Shown one piece after another: positions 18,830 through 28,750 of a stretch of 64,000 bases of DNA. The stretch covers positions 310,001 through 374,000 of the forward strand of contig NZ_SELG01000029.1 of assembly GCF_007845635.1 (NCBI RefSeq). The letters are read 5' to 3'. Positions within the stretch are counted from its first letter, which is position 1. Every line of letters starts with the position of its first letter. This DNA is from Apibacter muscae. GTDB taxonomy: Bacteria > Bacteroidota > Bacteroidia > Flavobacteriales > Weeksellaceae. A model generated the notes under the pieces. The model was not told the origin of the DNA, made no database searches, and saw only the letters and a program-made list of their open reading frames with translations. A program made the position numbers and the translations under genes.

Positions 18830-18839
18830 TGTTTATATT

Positions 18840-19991
18840 TTAATTTTTATCAATAACATCCATCATCTTTTTCACAGAATTTTCTAATGTAAATGGTAAA
18901 TCTTCTTTTTCTAATTTTTGAATATAGGTATCAGGAACCTTTATATCGCTTAAAAATTCTTTCATTCCTTCATAAATTCCTTCTTCTGAATTTTCAACTA
19001 TTTTTCCTAATTCTCCTTCTTGAAGCATTTCTCTAACTCCGGAAACATCTGTCGCAATAATAGGTTTTTTAAGTGCAAGTGCTTCAAATAATACTGTCGG
19101 ATATCCTTCATAACGAGAAGAAAGTATAAAAAAATCAGATTTTTTTAAATAAGGATAGGGATTATTTCTATATCCTATCATATGAATTGTATCTTCTAGC
19201 TTATGAAGTTTAACAAAATTATTTAAATTATTAAAATCATAACCATCTCCGACAATGCAAATTTTATGTTTTAAACCTTCATTTAATAGTTTTATGTGAA
19301 CATTAATTAATCTATCAAATCCTTTGGCTGGATATACTGTACCAATGGCTACAAAAATTTTTTCTTGACCAAATTTAAAATCTAGATCTTTTTTATCATC
19401 AGCCTTTTGCAAAATTTCATTAGAATCAATAGGATTATAAATTTTTATAATTTTATCTTTTTCCTCTTTAGAGCAAGCTAAATTATCAAACCCATTTTTA
19501 ATATTATCTGAAATAGCAAGTATTTGATCCGCTTTAAAAAATTTATTTAACTTATCTTTTGAATATTTTGGAATATTGAATAAATCGCTATGAACCCAGA
19601 CAATTTTTTTTGATTCTTTTACAGGACTTTTTAAAACCTCTTCTAGTAATGTATGATTTGCTATTATCTCAACGTCATAATCCTTCTTTTTTAAAATATA
19701 TTTATATAATAAATTTGGGAAAATTTTTAATATTTCTTCTTTACTTCTTCTATAAACTTTCACAGGTATTTCCCAAGGCTTATTTGTTGTGATCATCTCC
19801 CCTTCGTGAAGGTGATAAATATTTATCCAATTTGGAACTTCTGGTAGATATTTACCTGACTTTAGATTTAGCAATAAATCAATTTCATATTTCTTCTCTG
19901 GAATATTTTTTAGAAAAGTTACTAATACTTTTTCAGCTCCTCCATGTCTCAACGAGCCTATTCTAATTAAAATTTTTTTCTTTTTAATCAT
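18840..19991 (-). CDS. Glycosyltransferase family 4
   Basis: A 383-residue GT-B enzyme. It opens with KKILIRIGSLRHGGAEKVLVTFL, has the donor-domain block VAIGTVYPAKGFDRLI (about residue 212), and the acidic signature SSRYEGYPTVLFEALALKKPII (about 292). It overlaps the preceding gene of the operon by four bases (19988-19991), indicating coupled translation. Paralogous to the GT4 genes at both ends of the cluster. Confidence 0.9.
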   Translation of the reverse strand: MIKKKKILIRIGSLRHGGAEKVLVTFLKNIPEKKYEIDLLLNLKSGKYLPEVPNWINIYHLHEGEMITTNKPWEIPVKVYRRSKEEILKIFPNLLYKYILKKKDYDVEIIANHTLLEEVLKSPVKESKKIVWVHSDLFNIPKYSKDKLNKFFKADQILAISDNIKNGFDNLACSKEEKDKIIKIYNPIDSNEILQKADDKKDLDFKFGQEKIFVAIGTVYPAKGFDRLINVHIKLLNEGLKHKICIVGDGYDFNNLNNFVKLHKLEDTIHMIGYRNNPYPYLKKSDFFILSSRYEGYPTVLFEALALKKPIIATDVSGVREMLQEGELGKIVENSEEGIYEGMKEFLSDIKVPDTYIQKLEKEDLPFTLENSVKKMMDVIDKN

Positions 19992-20530
19992 TCTATAGGA
20001 TTAATTATATAATCTTTGACTGCACTTTCGTCAGGAATAATTTGTGGCGGATTTCCAAAAACCCTTGAATTATCAGGAATATCTATATTTATGTAACTAT
20101 TGGGACCTATCCATACATTATTTCCAATTTTAATATTACCAACGATCATGCTGTATGGTCCTATCCAAACATTATCTCCTAATTTTGGACATCCTTTAAG
20201 TTTTCCCCTATTTGCAACTCCTAAATATACTCCCTGAGACAAGGTGCAATTTTTACCCACTTTTGAACCTGCATTTACTCCTAAAAGAGAAGTACTTAAT
20301 ACCATTAAACCTGGCCCAATTTGATCTGTTGTTTCAAGGATAAAGCCATACTTGCTTATTATTCTATGACTTAATATTTTTAAAATTATTTTAATAAAAA
20401 AATTATTTTTTTTGCAAGACATTCTATAATAGTATTGATACCTAAAAGCTCTTATTTTAAAAAAATTCCAAAATATTGAACTGTTTTTATTTCCCGTATA
20501 TCTATACAAATCTGCCTGTATCTTAGTCAT
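19988..20530 (-). CDS. Left-handed beta-helix acetyltransferase
   Basis: A 180-residue hexapeptide-repeat protein: VGKNCTLSQGVYLGV, LGDNVWIGPYSMIVGNIKIG and NVWIGPNSYINIDIPDNSRVFG. It shares the N-terminal FRYQYYYRMS-type segment with the other two acetyltransferases here, so the three look like diverged duplicates. Likely acetylates a sugar of the cell-surface glycan; substrate unknown. Confidence 0.85.
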   Translation of the reverse strand: MTKIQADLYRYTGNKNSSIFWNFFKIRAFRYQYYYRMSCKKNNFFIKIILKILSHRIISKYGFILETTDQIGPGLMVLSTSLLGVNAGSKVGKNCTLSQGVYLGVANRGKLKGCPKLGDNVWIGPYSMIVGNIKIGNNVWIGPNSYINIDIPDNSRVFGNPPQIIPDESAVKDYIINPIE

Positions 20531-20532
20531 AA

Positions 20533-21069
20533 TTAAATTGTATTGTTAATATAATCTTCTGTGGCATTCTCTCTCTTAATAATTTTTGCTGGATTACCTA
20601 TTACTATTGAATTATCAGGAACATTAAAATTTACATAAGTAAGTGGAGCAATTAATACATTATTTCCTATCGTAATATTTCCATCCAATACACAATAGGT
20701 ACCAATCCATACTTTATTACCAATAATAATATTATCTCTACCCTTTGTTTGTCCAATAGTTGTACAATGTGAAAAATTACAGTTTTTTCCTATAATGACC
20801 CGAGGTCCTACATAAAGTCTATGAGCATGTATAATGTAGAATCCATCTCCAATAGTTGCTTTAAGATCTATATGGTAATTTATCTGCTTAGACAGAAATT
20901 TATAATAACTTTTTAAAAAAAAATTAAATATTATAGGTGTTTTTTTTTCAGATATTTTTCTAAATAAATAGGTATATCTAAAATCTATATTAAATATAGT
21001 TTTAATCCAAGGATGATTAATCCATTTTGAAGTATGTCTGTAATAATCTTTTTGTATTGATGTTTTCAT
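20533..21069 (-). CDS. Left-handed beta-helix acetyltransferase
   Basis: A 178-residue hexapeptide-repeat protein, with IGKNCNFSHCTTIGQTKG, IGNKVWIGTYCVLDGNITIG and closing PDNSIVIGNPAKII. It starts one base after the GT2 gene ends and stops two bases before the next acetyltransferase gene. Closest in pattern to the 18281-18829 paralogue. Confidence 0.85.
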   Translation of the reverse strand: MKTSIQKDYYRHTSKWINHPWIKTIFNIDFRYTYLFRKISEKKTPIIFNFFLKSYYKFLSKQINYHIDLKATIGDGFYIIHAHRLYVGPRVIIGKNCNFSHCTTIGQTKGRDNIIIGNKVWIGTYCVLDGNITIGNNVLIAPLTYVNFNVPDNSIVIGNPAKIIKRENATEDYINNTI

Positions 21070-21070
21070 T

Positions 21071-21994
21071 TTAACCTCTTATAGTTTTATCTTTAAACAA
21101 ATAAACTAGTGGATAAAAAAATATTATAAAAATTTTAATTAAAATACCATCAATTTTTAATAAATCATTTAAAGATCTATGATTTTTAATTCCAAATAAA
21201 ATATATGCTATAAAATTTTTAAAATATACTAATGGATAATTTAAAAATCTATTTCTATAACATGTAATAAAAGTTTTATAATTTTCACAAAGACCAAAGG
21301 AATTTTTAGAAGAATAAAAATTATTAGCTAAAGATTTATTATCTTCTGCATCAGAAACGTATATTAATGATGCTACATTAATATATCTTGTTTTATATCC
21401 TTCTTTATCAAATAAATACAATAATACAGTTTCAGGTATAAAACCTTTATTTTCATAAGCTGAAATATCAAAATTTATTTCTTGATAAGCTTTTTTTATA
21501 GACAATCCCCATTTATCTCCTTTCACTTTATATTTGTATCTCATATCAAATATAGATGTATCTAAAGGGGATATAGGAAATTTATCTCCTGCAATATTGC
21601 CATCTTCATAGGTACATAGTCCAATAACTCCATAATATTTATTATTTTCTGGCAATTTTATTATTTCTCTATAAAAAGTATCAAAAGCGTTGGGTAAGAT
21701 TTTATCATCAGAATCCACAAATGCAATATATTTACCTTTAGCTAAATCAATACCTTTAAATATGGATAAAAATTTATGTTTATTTTTCTGTTGATAATAA
21801 ACGATCGGGAATTTTTCTTCCTTGGTAAATTCATCCACTACAACTTTAGTGTTGTCCGTTGACCCATCATCAATAATTATCCATTCAAAATTTTGTAAAG
21901 TTTGTTGTTTTAAAGAATTAAATACTCTATGTAAAGTATGTGACCTATTATAAGTAGGAGTTATTACGGATATATGGATAGAATCTGATGTCAT
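21071..21994 (-). CDS. Glycosyltransferase family 2
   Basis: A 307-residue GT-A enzyme. The nucleotide-sugar motif region reads SVITPTYNRSHTLHRVFNSL at the N-terminus, followed by WIIIDDGSTDNT and the metal-binding KYIAFVDSDD (about residue 88). Hydrophobic helices near the C-terminus (about 255-300) suggest membrane attachment. It is the only GT2 among the four glycosyltransferases of the operon. Confidence 0.9.
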   Translation of the reverse strand: MTSDSIHISVITPTYNRSHTLHRVFNSLKQQTLQNFEWIIIDDGSTDNTKVVVDEFTKEEKFPIVYYQQKNKHKFLSIFKGIDLAKGKYIAFVDSDDKILPNAFDTFYREIIKLPENNKYYGVIGLCTYEDGNIAGDKFPISPLDTSIFDMRYKYKVKGDKWGLSIKKAYQEINFDISAYENKGFIPETVLLYLFDKEGYKTRYINVASLIYVSDAEDNKSLANNFYSSKNSFGLCENYKTFITCYRNRFLNYPLVYFKNFIAYILFGIKNHRSLNDLLKIDGILIKIFIIFFYPLVYLFKDKTIRG

Positions 21995-22015
21995 AAAATT
22001 TAATAATATCTAAAA

Positions 22016-23161
22016 TTATTTATTTTTCTTATAAAAAAATAATTCTCTATAAGAATTGTATATAATGTTTTTATTGTAATTTTCATAATGCTTTTCATTA
22101 TTGATTCTTAATTGATTTCTAAAATCATTATCTACAATCATTTTTTTAATTGCTTCATACAGTTGATCTTGATTAAAATCAATTAGAATAGCATTAGAAT
22201 TATTTACAATTTCACTTACTCCTCCTACATTTGTTACAATCATAGGTTTTCCTAACAACAATGCTTCTTTTACAGCTAAAGGATAACCCTCACTTTTTGA
22301 ATTTAATAAATAAGCATCTGCATTTTTTAAATAAGGATATGGATTTTGTTTATGCCCCAACAAGTGAAACGTATTTTCAATTTTATAATTTAATATTTTT
22401 GTTTTTAATATATTTTCATCTTCTCCTTTACCTACAACAACAATATCATGTATAATATTATTAGAAATTAGTTTTTTATGTACTTCAATTAAATCCTCAT
22501 AACCTTTTACCCCAGAAAGTCTACCAATACATACAAATACAAAATTTTTAAAATTAAAATCAATAGGTTGCAATGATTTCTTTAAAATTTCTTCTTTATT
22601 AATTGGATTGTAAATTACCTGTGCATTCTTTTTTAGGTTTGGATTCCATAAAATACCACTCTTTAAAGATTTTTTTGATACATAAATTACTTTATCTAAA
22701 TTTAGAGATGACTTTAAAACTTTATTTTTTAAAGTAATTTCAGCTTTATTCGCATATATATCTCCATGAATCCAACCTATATTATAAGTGTTTTTCCTCT
22801 TAATTTTATCTAAAATAGGAATTAAATCACTTAAAAAGGCGTTTTCTACATCATATACTTCTGGGATATAAAATTTTCTAATAAAAAAAGGAAATTTCAA
22901 TAAAAAATTTAATTTTAAATATCTAAAACTTTTTTGAAAAAAATTTATAATAGAATTTTTAGATAAAAATTCATTTCCTAAAGCTAGGAATTTTAAATTA
23001 ACTCCATTAGGTATAAATTCTAAAAAATCACCTTCTTTTCTAATTAATAAAATTGTAATATTAAGATCCTTAAATTGTTCATTATTAACTATATTTAACA
23101 ATACATTTTCAACTCCACCACCCCTCATAGTATGTATAAAAAAAAGTACCTTTTTTTTCAT
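22016..23161 (-). CDS. Glycosyltransferase family 4 (first gene of glycan operon)
   Basis: A 381-residue GT-B enzyme opening KKVLFFIHTMRGGGVENVLLNI, with CIGRLSGVKGYEDLI (about residue 212) and the signature LLNSKSEGYPLAVKEALLLGKPMIV (about 285; shown in part). First gene of the seven-gene minus-strand operon. The promoter is probably the -7 element at 23257-23264. No flippase, polymerase or sugar-nucleotide genes lie in the cluster, so it must work with loci elsewhere. Confidence 0.9.
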   Translation of the reverse strand: MKKKVLFFIHTMRGGGVENVLLNIVNNEQFKDLNITILLIRKEGDFLEFIPNGVNLKFLALGNEFLSKNSIINFFQKSFRYLKLNFLLKFPFFIRKFYIPEVYDVENAFLSDLIPILDKIKRKNTYNIGWIHGDIYANKAEITLKNKVLKSSLNLDKVIYVSKKSLKSGILWNPNLKKNAQVIYNPINKEEILKKSLQPIDFNFKNFVFVCIGRLSGVKGYEDLIEVHKKLISNNIIHDIVVVGKGEDENILKTKILNYKIENTFHLLGHKQNPYPYLKNADAYLLNSKSEGYPLAVKEALLLGKPMIVTNVGGVSEIVNNSNAILIDFNQDQLYEAIKKMIVDNDFRNQLRINNEKHYENYNKNIIYNSYRELFFYKKNK

Positions 23162-23256
23162 ATATTAATAATAATAAAAACAAAAATTTATTTTCTACTA
23201 TTTGTATTATTATCTGTGCTTAATGATAGATAAACATTACATACAAATTCTTAAAG

Positions 23257-23264
23257 CAAAAATA
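23257..23264 (-). promoter_or_regulatory. Candidate -7 element TATTTTTG for the glycan operon
   Basis: TAnnTTTG match on the minus strand about 95 bases before the first gene of the operon, in a 171-base divergent gap. This implies a leader of about 90 bases. Confidence 0.4.
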
Positions 23265-23319
23265 TTAATTTATTAGATATGAATACCTAAGATTTTAAAT
23301 TCTAACAACTATAATTTTA

Positions 23320-23327
23320 TATATTTG
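23320..23327 (+). promoter_or_regulatory. -7 element TATATTTG for the patatin gene
   Basis: An exact match that ends five bases before the ATG at 23333, the same spacing as at tgt. The transcript is predicted to be leaderless. Confidence 0.6.
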
Positions 23328-23332
23328 TTATT

Positions 23333-25549
23333 ATGGAATATTCTAAAAAATATATTATATTTTTAGTTTTAATAATTAGCCATTTATCATTTGCTCAAGT
23401 TAATGAAAGTATATCAAATATTAATATAGATTCACTAAATAGAAAGCCTAAAGTAGGTTTAGTTTTAAGCGGTGGAGGAGCTAAAGGTTTTGCCCATATT
23501 GAAGTGTTAGAAGCCATCGAAAAAGCGGGTATAAAAATTGACTATATAAGTGGTACAAGCATGGGAGCAATAATTGGATCATTATATGCTGCTGGCTACT
23601 CTCCTAGTGAAATTAAAAATGCCATTGAAAGTGTTGATTTTACTGAATTATTTATTCAAAATAAACAAAGAGATTATATACCTTTGTTTAATAAATCTTA
23701 TGGCGAAAAACATATTATTTCTTTACCTTTAAAAAATTTTAAACTTACTTTTCCCTCTGCTATTAGTGATGGCCAAGGCCCTTTACTTTTGTTAACTAAA
23801 TTATTATACAATGTACACGATGTACATGATTATTCTCGCTTACCCATTCCTTTTTTATGTATTGCAACTGATTTAGAAACTGGAGAAGAAATACAAATGG
23901 AATCTGGTTTTTTACCCTTAAGTGTATTGGCGAGTGGGGCTTATCCATCCCTAATTGAACCTGTTAAAATCAATGGTAAAACTTTGGTTGATGGTGGAAT
24001 TGTGAACAATTTTCCTGCGAAAGCATTAAAAGACAAAGGTATGGATATTGTTATTGGCGTAGATTTAGGTTCTGGCTTACAAAGTGCAAAAGAAATAAAC
24101 TCTATTTTAAATATAATTAATCAAATTGTCAGTTATAGAATAAACTTAAAAACAGATTATGAAAGAGATTTTGTTGATCTTTTAATTAAACCTGATTTAA
24201 ATGATTTTAGTGTTACAGATTTTGATAAAAAGGATTCTATTTTATCCAAAGGTAAAATAGTAGCTGAAAAATACTTTCCTCAACTAAAAAAAATTGCAGA
24301 ATTACAAAATTATGATAGTTTATCAAGACCTAGAATTAATGAACTTCCTGAGGATAAATATTTATTTATAACTAATTTTTCCATTGAGGGTAATTCAGAT
24401 GATGATTCTATTTTTATTAAAAGAAAAATTGGTTTACACATACCTATGAATTCATCAATAACTAAACTAAATCAAGGAGTGTCTAATTTATATTCTACAG
24501 GAAATTATAATCAGGTGTATTATAAAATTAAATATGACTCTACCAAAAATAGTCAGAAAATAACTCTACATTTAGATGAAAAAAGTAATAATTTTATAAA
24601 ATTAGGCTTACACTACGACGATGTTTACAAAGCTTCATTTTTAACTAACATAACCTTAAATAAATTATTTTTAAAAAATTCAACTTTATCCTTAGATATA
24701 ATTTTTAGTAATAATTTTAGAACAAATTTGAACTATTATATTGATAATGGTATAATGCCTAGTTTTGGTTTAAATACCAGTTACACCAATTTCAACTTTA
24801 ACTATTCCGATATAAAAAACGATGAATATCCATTTGATCGCATTCGAAACTTCAATCAGCAAATTTATATACAATCAACACTAATGGAAAAGTATGCATT
24901 AGGTGCTGGGCTAGAATACAATTACATATATACTTTGCCATTTTATTTAAATAATATTGATTACAAAAAAGATGAAAATTATTTTTTTAACACATATTTA
25001 TATTTAAAGGCAGATACCCAAGACAATGCAAATTTTCCATCAAGAGGTTTTAAATTAGACGTTTCTGCTAGATTCAATTTATTTTCAAATGCTGAAAAAG
25101 AGAGATTTACCATGCTGAAAGGCAACTTGAATTTTACAATTCCAATTACTAAGAGATTATTTATTGAAAACCAACTTTTTTTAGGAGTTTCATTTGAATC
25201 TCCATCACTTCAATATAAATATTATTTAGGTGGGTATTTTAAACAAGATTTTAATAATTTTAAAAGCTTTTTAGGACTACCCTTTGGTTATGTATTCAAT
25301 GATCAAATTTTAACCTTATATTCTTCTTTAAACTATAGATTATTAAAAAACCATTATTTAAAAACTTATATAAACTTAGCTAATTTAGAAAATGATTTTG
25401 ACAATATAAATTATTTTAAATATAAATATACAAGTTTTGGAATTGGCTACGGGTATGACAGTCCATTTGGTCCTATAAATCTTATGTACTCATATTCAGC
25501 CAATCAAAATAAAGGTGTATTAAGTGTAGGTTTAGGCTATTGGTTTTAA
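23333..25549 (+). CDS. Patatin-like phospholipase with C-terminal Omp85-type barrel
   Basis: A 738-residue secreted lipase/autotransporter-like protein. After a signal peptide (ends FAQV, about residue 22) comes a patatin domain with the oxyanion loop SGGGAKGFAH (about 46), nucleophile elbow GTSMG (about 78) and catalytic DGG (about 221). A POTRA-like region (about 345-420) and a BamA-type barrel ending GVLSVGLGYWF follow. This resembles type Vd (PlpD-like) architecture, common in Bacteroidota. It probably acts as a surface or released phospholipase. It is followed ten bases later by ybeY. Confidence 0.9.
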   Translation: MEYSKKYIIFLVLIISHLSFAQVNESISNINIDSLNRKPKVGLVLSGGGAKGFAHIEVLEAIEKAGIKIDYISGTSMGAIIGSLYAAGYSPSEIKNAIESVDFTELFIQNKQRDYIPLFNKSYGEKHIISLPLKNFKLTFPSAISDGQGPLLLLTKLLYNVHDVHDYSRLPIPFLCIATDLETGEEIQMESGFLPLSVLASGAYPSLIEPVKINGKTLVDGGIVNNFPAKALKDKGMDIVIGVDLGSGLQSAKEINSILNIINQIVSYRINLKTDYERDFVDLLIKPDLNDFSVTDFDKKDSILSKGKIVAEKYFPQLKKIAELQNYDSLSRPRINELPEDKYLFITNFSIEGNSDDDSIFIKRKIGLHIPMNSSITKLNQGVSNLYSTGNYNQVYYKIKYDSTKNSQKITLHLDEKSNNFIKLGLHYDDVYKASFLTNITLNKLFLKNSTLSLDIIFSNNFRTNLNYYIDNGIMPSFGLNTSYTNFNFNYSDIKNDEYPFDRIRNFNQQIYIQSTLMEKYALGAGLEYNYIYTLPFYLNNIDYKKDENYFFNTYLYLKADTQDNANFPSRGFKLDVSARFNLFSNAEKERFTMLKGNLNFTIPITKRLFIENQLFLGVSFESPSLQYKYYLGGYFKQDFNNFKSFLGLPFGYVFNDQILTLYSSLNYRLLKNHYLKTYINLANLENDFDNINYFKYKYTSFGIGYGYDSPFGPINLMYSYSANQNKGVLSVGLGYWF

Positions 25550-25559
25550 AATCCTAATT

Positions 25560-25973
25560 ATGATAAATTATTTTTCAAATAATAACTTTAAACTAAAAAA
25601 TAAACAAAAGATAAGAAATTGGCTTAATAAAGCTATTTCCATGGAAAATCATGTGGTAGGAAATATAAATTATATATTTTGTTCGGACGAACAACTTTTA
25701 GAAATTAACATTAAATACCTTGATCATGATTATTATACAGATATTATTACTTTTGATTACAAAGAGAACAATAGAGTTTCAGGAGACCTCTATTTATCCA
25801 CAGATAGAATAATTGATAATGCTAAATTAAATAATATATCATTTGATGAGGAAATAATTAGAGTTCTAATTCATGGAATTCTTCATATCATTGGTTATAA
25901 TGATAAATCACCCAATGAATCTAAATTAATGAGAGCAAAAGAAAACTTCTATATTAATTTATATAAAAATTGA
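25560..25973 (+). CDS. ybeY: Endoribonuclease YbeY (16S rRNA maturation)
   Basis: A 137-residue metal-dependent RNase that acts in 16S rRNA 3' maturation and ribosome quality control. The zinc motif region reads HGILHIIGYNDKSPNE (about residues 107-122), the Bacteroidota form of HGxLHLxGYDH with the third ligand His replaced. Preceding YLDHDYYTDIITFDY also fits the family. Ten bases after the patatin gene and just before the left parS site. Confidence 0.9.
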   Translation: MINYFSNNNFKLKNKQKIRNWLNKAISMENHVVGNINYIFCSDEQLLEINIKYLDHDYYTDIITFDYKENNRVSGDLYLSTDRIIDNAKLNNISFDEEIIRVLIHGILHIIGYNDKSPNESKLMRAKENFYINLYKN

Positions 25974-25983
25974 TTTAAAAAAT

Positions 25984-25999
25984 TGTTTCACGTGGAACA
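25984..25999. promoter_or_regulatory. parS-like ParB-binding site (left)
   Basis: TGTTTCACGTGGAACA, a 16-base palindrome with one asymmetric pair, lies in the 37-base gap between ybeY and mnmG. It matches the widely conserved parS form TGTTNCACGTGNAACA. The core CACGTG with correct flanks occurs only here and at 27889 in the window. Confidence 0.85.
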
Positions 26000-26010
26000 T
26001 ATAAAAAAAT

Positions 26011-27879
26011 ATGATATTAGATAAATACGATGTAATAGTAGTAGGCGGTGGACATGCAGGATCCGAAGCTGCTGCTGCTTCAGCTAATTTAGGGTCTAAA
26101 ACCTTATTAATTACTATGAATTTACAAACCATAGGGCAAATGTCTTGCAATCCTGCCATGGGTGGTATTGCCAAAGGACAAATTGTAAGGGAAATAGATG
26201 CATTAGGAGGTCTATCAGGAATAGTAACTGATAAGACCATGATTCAATTTAAAATGCTGAATCTTTCTAAAGGTCCTGCTATGTGGAGTCCAAGAGCACA
26301 ATCTGATCGAATGAGATTTTCAGAAGAATGGAGATTACAACTTGAATCTATTCCAAATCTCGATTTTTTCCAAGATATGGTAACCAATATTATTACTGAA
26401 AAAAGTAAATTAATAGGAGTTAAAACTTATATGGGTGCAACCATATATACAAAATCACTTATATTAACTAATGGAACATTTTTAAATGGATTAATACATA
26501 TAGGTGATAAACAATTTGGTGGAGGCAGAATGGGTGAAAAATCTGCATTTGGCATAACTGAAAATCTTGTTGAGTTAGGTTTTGAATCAGGAAGAATGAA
26601 AACGGGTACACCTCCAAGAGTTGATGGAAGAAGCATAGATTTTTCTAAAATGGAAGAACAAAAAGGCGATGAAAATCCATTAAAATTTTCCTATACAAAA
26701 ACTTCAAAACTAATAAATCAAAGAAGCTGTTATATCACATACACCAATACTCAAGTACATGAAACGCTTAAAGAGGGATTTGAAAGATCTCCTCTTTTTA
26801 ATGGAACTATAAAAAGCACGGGACCAAGATATTGTCCATCCATAGAGGATAAAATTAATAGATTTGCAGAAAGAGAAAGACACCAAATATTTGCTGAACC
26901 TGAAGGTTGGAAAACTATAGAATATTATATTAATGGTTTTAGTACCTCCTTGCCAGATGATATACAAATAAAAGCACTTCGTTTAATTCCTGGATTTGAA
27001 GAAGCTAAATTGTTTAGACCTGGTTACGCCATAGAATACGACTACTTCCCTCCTACTCAACTTAAAAATACTTTAGAAACAAAAATTATTGAACAATTAT
27101 ATTTTGCCGGACAAATAAATGGAACTACAGGTTATGAAGAAGCAGCTGCCCAAGGGCTAATAGCAGGTATAAATGCATCATTAAAAGTACAAAACAAAGA
27201 TCCATTAATTTTAAGAAGAAATCAGGCTTATATAGGAGTTCTTATTGACGACCTTATTACTAAAGGCACTGAAGAACCATATAGAATGTTTACTTCAAGA
27301 GCTGAATATAGAATGAGCCTAAGACAAGACAATGCAGACGAAAGATTAACACCATTGGGACACTCCATCGGATTAGCATCTAATGAAAGAATTATATCTT
27401 TAGAGAAAAAATTAAAAGAAACTAATGAATTAATCCAATTTATTAAAACTACATCCATTCATAAAGAACAAACAAATCCTATTTTAGAATATAATAATTC
27501 TACCTTAATTAATCAAACTGTGAAAGCAGAAAGTATTTTATTAAGACCGAATATAAGATTAAAAGATCTTGAACAAATCCCTCAAATTGAAGATTTTATT
27601 AAGCAAAACAATTATTCAGAAGATGTTTTAGAACAAACCGAAATTAAAATAAAATATAAAGGTTATATAGATAAAGAATTAGAAAATGTAGAAAAATTAA
27701 ATCGCTTAGAAAATATTAAAATTCCATCAAATTTTGATTACAACAAACTAAATAGTATATCTACAGAAGCTAAACAAAAATTTATAAAATTTAAACCTGA
27801 AACTATTGGTCAAGCAAACAGGATAAGTGGAGTTTCTCCTTCAGATATAAATATCTTATTAATTTACCTAGGAAGATAA
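26011..27879 (+). CDS. mnmG: tRNA uridine-5-carboxymethylaminomethyl modification enzyme MnmG
   Basis: A 622-residue FAD protein that, with MnmE, makes the 5-carboxymethylaminomethyl group on U34 of tRNAs. The FAD fold starts [21 protein letters not shown]. MnmG signatures are [17 protein letters not shown] (about 51), [10 protein letters not shown] (about 199) and GLIAGINAS near residue 384. Length is typical. mnmG (gidA) is often near the replication origin, and here it is bracketed by two parS-like sites. Confidence 0.96.
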   Translation: MILDKYDVIVVGGGHAGSEAAAASANLGSKTLLITMNLQTIGQMSCNPAMGGIAKGQIVREIDALGGLSGIVTDKTMIQFKMLNLSKGPAMWSPRAQSDRMRFSEEWRLQLESIPNLDFFQDMVTNIITEKSKLIGVKTYMGATIYTKSLILTNGTFLNGLIHIGDKQFGGGRMGEKSAFGITENLVELGFESGRMKTGTPPRVDGRSIDFSKMEEQKGDENPLKFSYTKTSKLINQRSCYITYTNTQVHETLKEGFERSPLFNGTIKSTGPRYCPSIEDKINRFAERERHQIFAEPEGWKTIEYYINGFSTSLPDDIQIKALRLIPGFEEAKLFRPGYAIEYDYFPPTQLKNTLETKIIEQLYFAGQINGTTGYEEAAAQGLIAGINASLKVQNKDPLILRRNQAYIGVLIDDLITKGTEEPYRMFTSRAEYRMSLRQDNADERLTPLGHSIGLASNERIISLEKKLKETNELIQFIKTTSIHKEQTNPILEYNNSTLINQTVKAESILLRPNIRLKDLEQIPQIEDFIKQNNYSEDVLEQTEIKIKYKGYIDKELENVEKLNRLENIKIPSNFDYNKLNSISTEAKQKFIKFKPETIGQANRISGVSPSDINILLIYLGR

Positions 27880-27883
27880 AAAG

Positions 27884-27909
27884 CAAAATGTTCCACGTGG
27901 AACATTTTG
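27884..27909. promoter_or_regulatory. parS-like ParB-binding site (right), perfect palindrome
   Basis: The core TGTTCCACGTGGAACA (27889-27904) is fully symmetric, and the symmetry extends to 26 bases (27884-27909). It lies five bases after the mnmG stop. It could also act as a terminator hairpin for mnmG, but the match to parS and the second copy at 25984 favour ParB binding. Confidence 0.88.
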
Positions 27910-27931
27910 TATTATATATATAACTATTACA

Positions 27932-28750
27932 ATGAAAATTATTGATTACTTTTTAACTCACGAAACCTTTGAACTGATTAAAACTAACTATGATGGTGTT
28001 TTAAAAACTAATAATATTCCTATTGATCTGAATAAATACTATAATAGTGAAAAATATTTATCACATACAAAAAACAACACATTAAAATCAAAAGTATATC
28101 AATTCATACAAAAGTTAAATGAATATTATAAATTAAAAATTATTTCAAAATATAAGTCATCAGGGAAAATTTTAGATTATGGTTGTGGAGATGGTTCATT
28201 TCTAAAATTTTTGAAAAATAATGACTTTTCAATTCTTGGTTTAGAACCCAATACAAAAGCTTCAGAAATAGCTATATCAAAAATTGGTACAGACAATATA
28301 ATAAATTCTTTAGATAGTATTGAAAAAAATTCATTAGATATAATTACACTCTGGCATGTGTTAGAACATATATCAAATCCTGAAGAAATTCTTAGTAAAT
28401 TAAAAACAAAATTAAAAAAAGATGGTTATTTAATTATTGCTCTACCTAATCATAAATCTTATGATGCAAAATTCTATAAAGAAAGATGGGCTGCTTGGGA
28501 TGTTCCTAGACATATTTTTCATTACTCAAAAGAAGGTGCAATTCAATTTTTCAATATAAACAATTTTAATGTATTACATACATATCCCCTACCCTTTGAC
28601 AGTTTTTACATATCTTTAATTAGTGAAAGTTATTCAAAAAATCCTTTTGGTATTTTTAGATTTCCATTTATTGCATCATTATCAAATTTAAAAGGAATGA
28701 TAAATGGAAATTTTTCTTCTGTAATTTATATATTAAGCGAAAAAAAATAA
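27932..28750 (+). CDS. Class I SAM-dependent methyltransferase
   Basis: A 272-residue product with the SAM-binding motif ILDYGCGDGSFLKFLKNN (about residues 85-102), acidic motif II ILGLEPN, and LDIITLWHVLEHISNPEEIL (about 133-152), typical of UbiG/Methyltransf_23-type enzymes. An N-terminal extension (1-70) may recognise the substrate. Such methyltransferases in Bacteroidota are often tied to surface glycans, but the substrate here is unknown. Confidence 0.85.
   Translation: MKIIDYFLTHETFELIKTNYDGVLKTNNIPIDLNKYYNSEKYLSHTKNNTLKSKVYQFIQKLNEYYKLKIISKYKSSGKILDYGCGDGSFLKFLKNNDFSILGLEPNTKASEIAISKIGTDNIINSLDSIEKNSLDIITLWHVLEHISNPEEILSKLKTKLKKDGYLIIALPNHKSYDAKFYKERWAAWDVPRHIFHYSKEGAIQFFNINNFNVLHTYPLPFDSFYISLISESYSKNPFGIFRFPFIASLSNLKGMINGNFSSVIYILSEKK

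Noticed and set aside
25794-25802. Perfect DnaA box TTATCCACA in ybeY
   Set aside because: Isolated and inside a coding sequence; in this base composition single perfect boxes are expected now and then.
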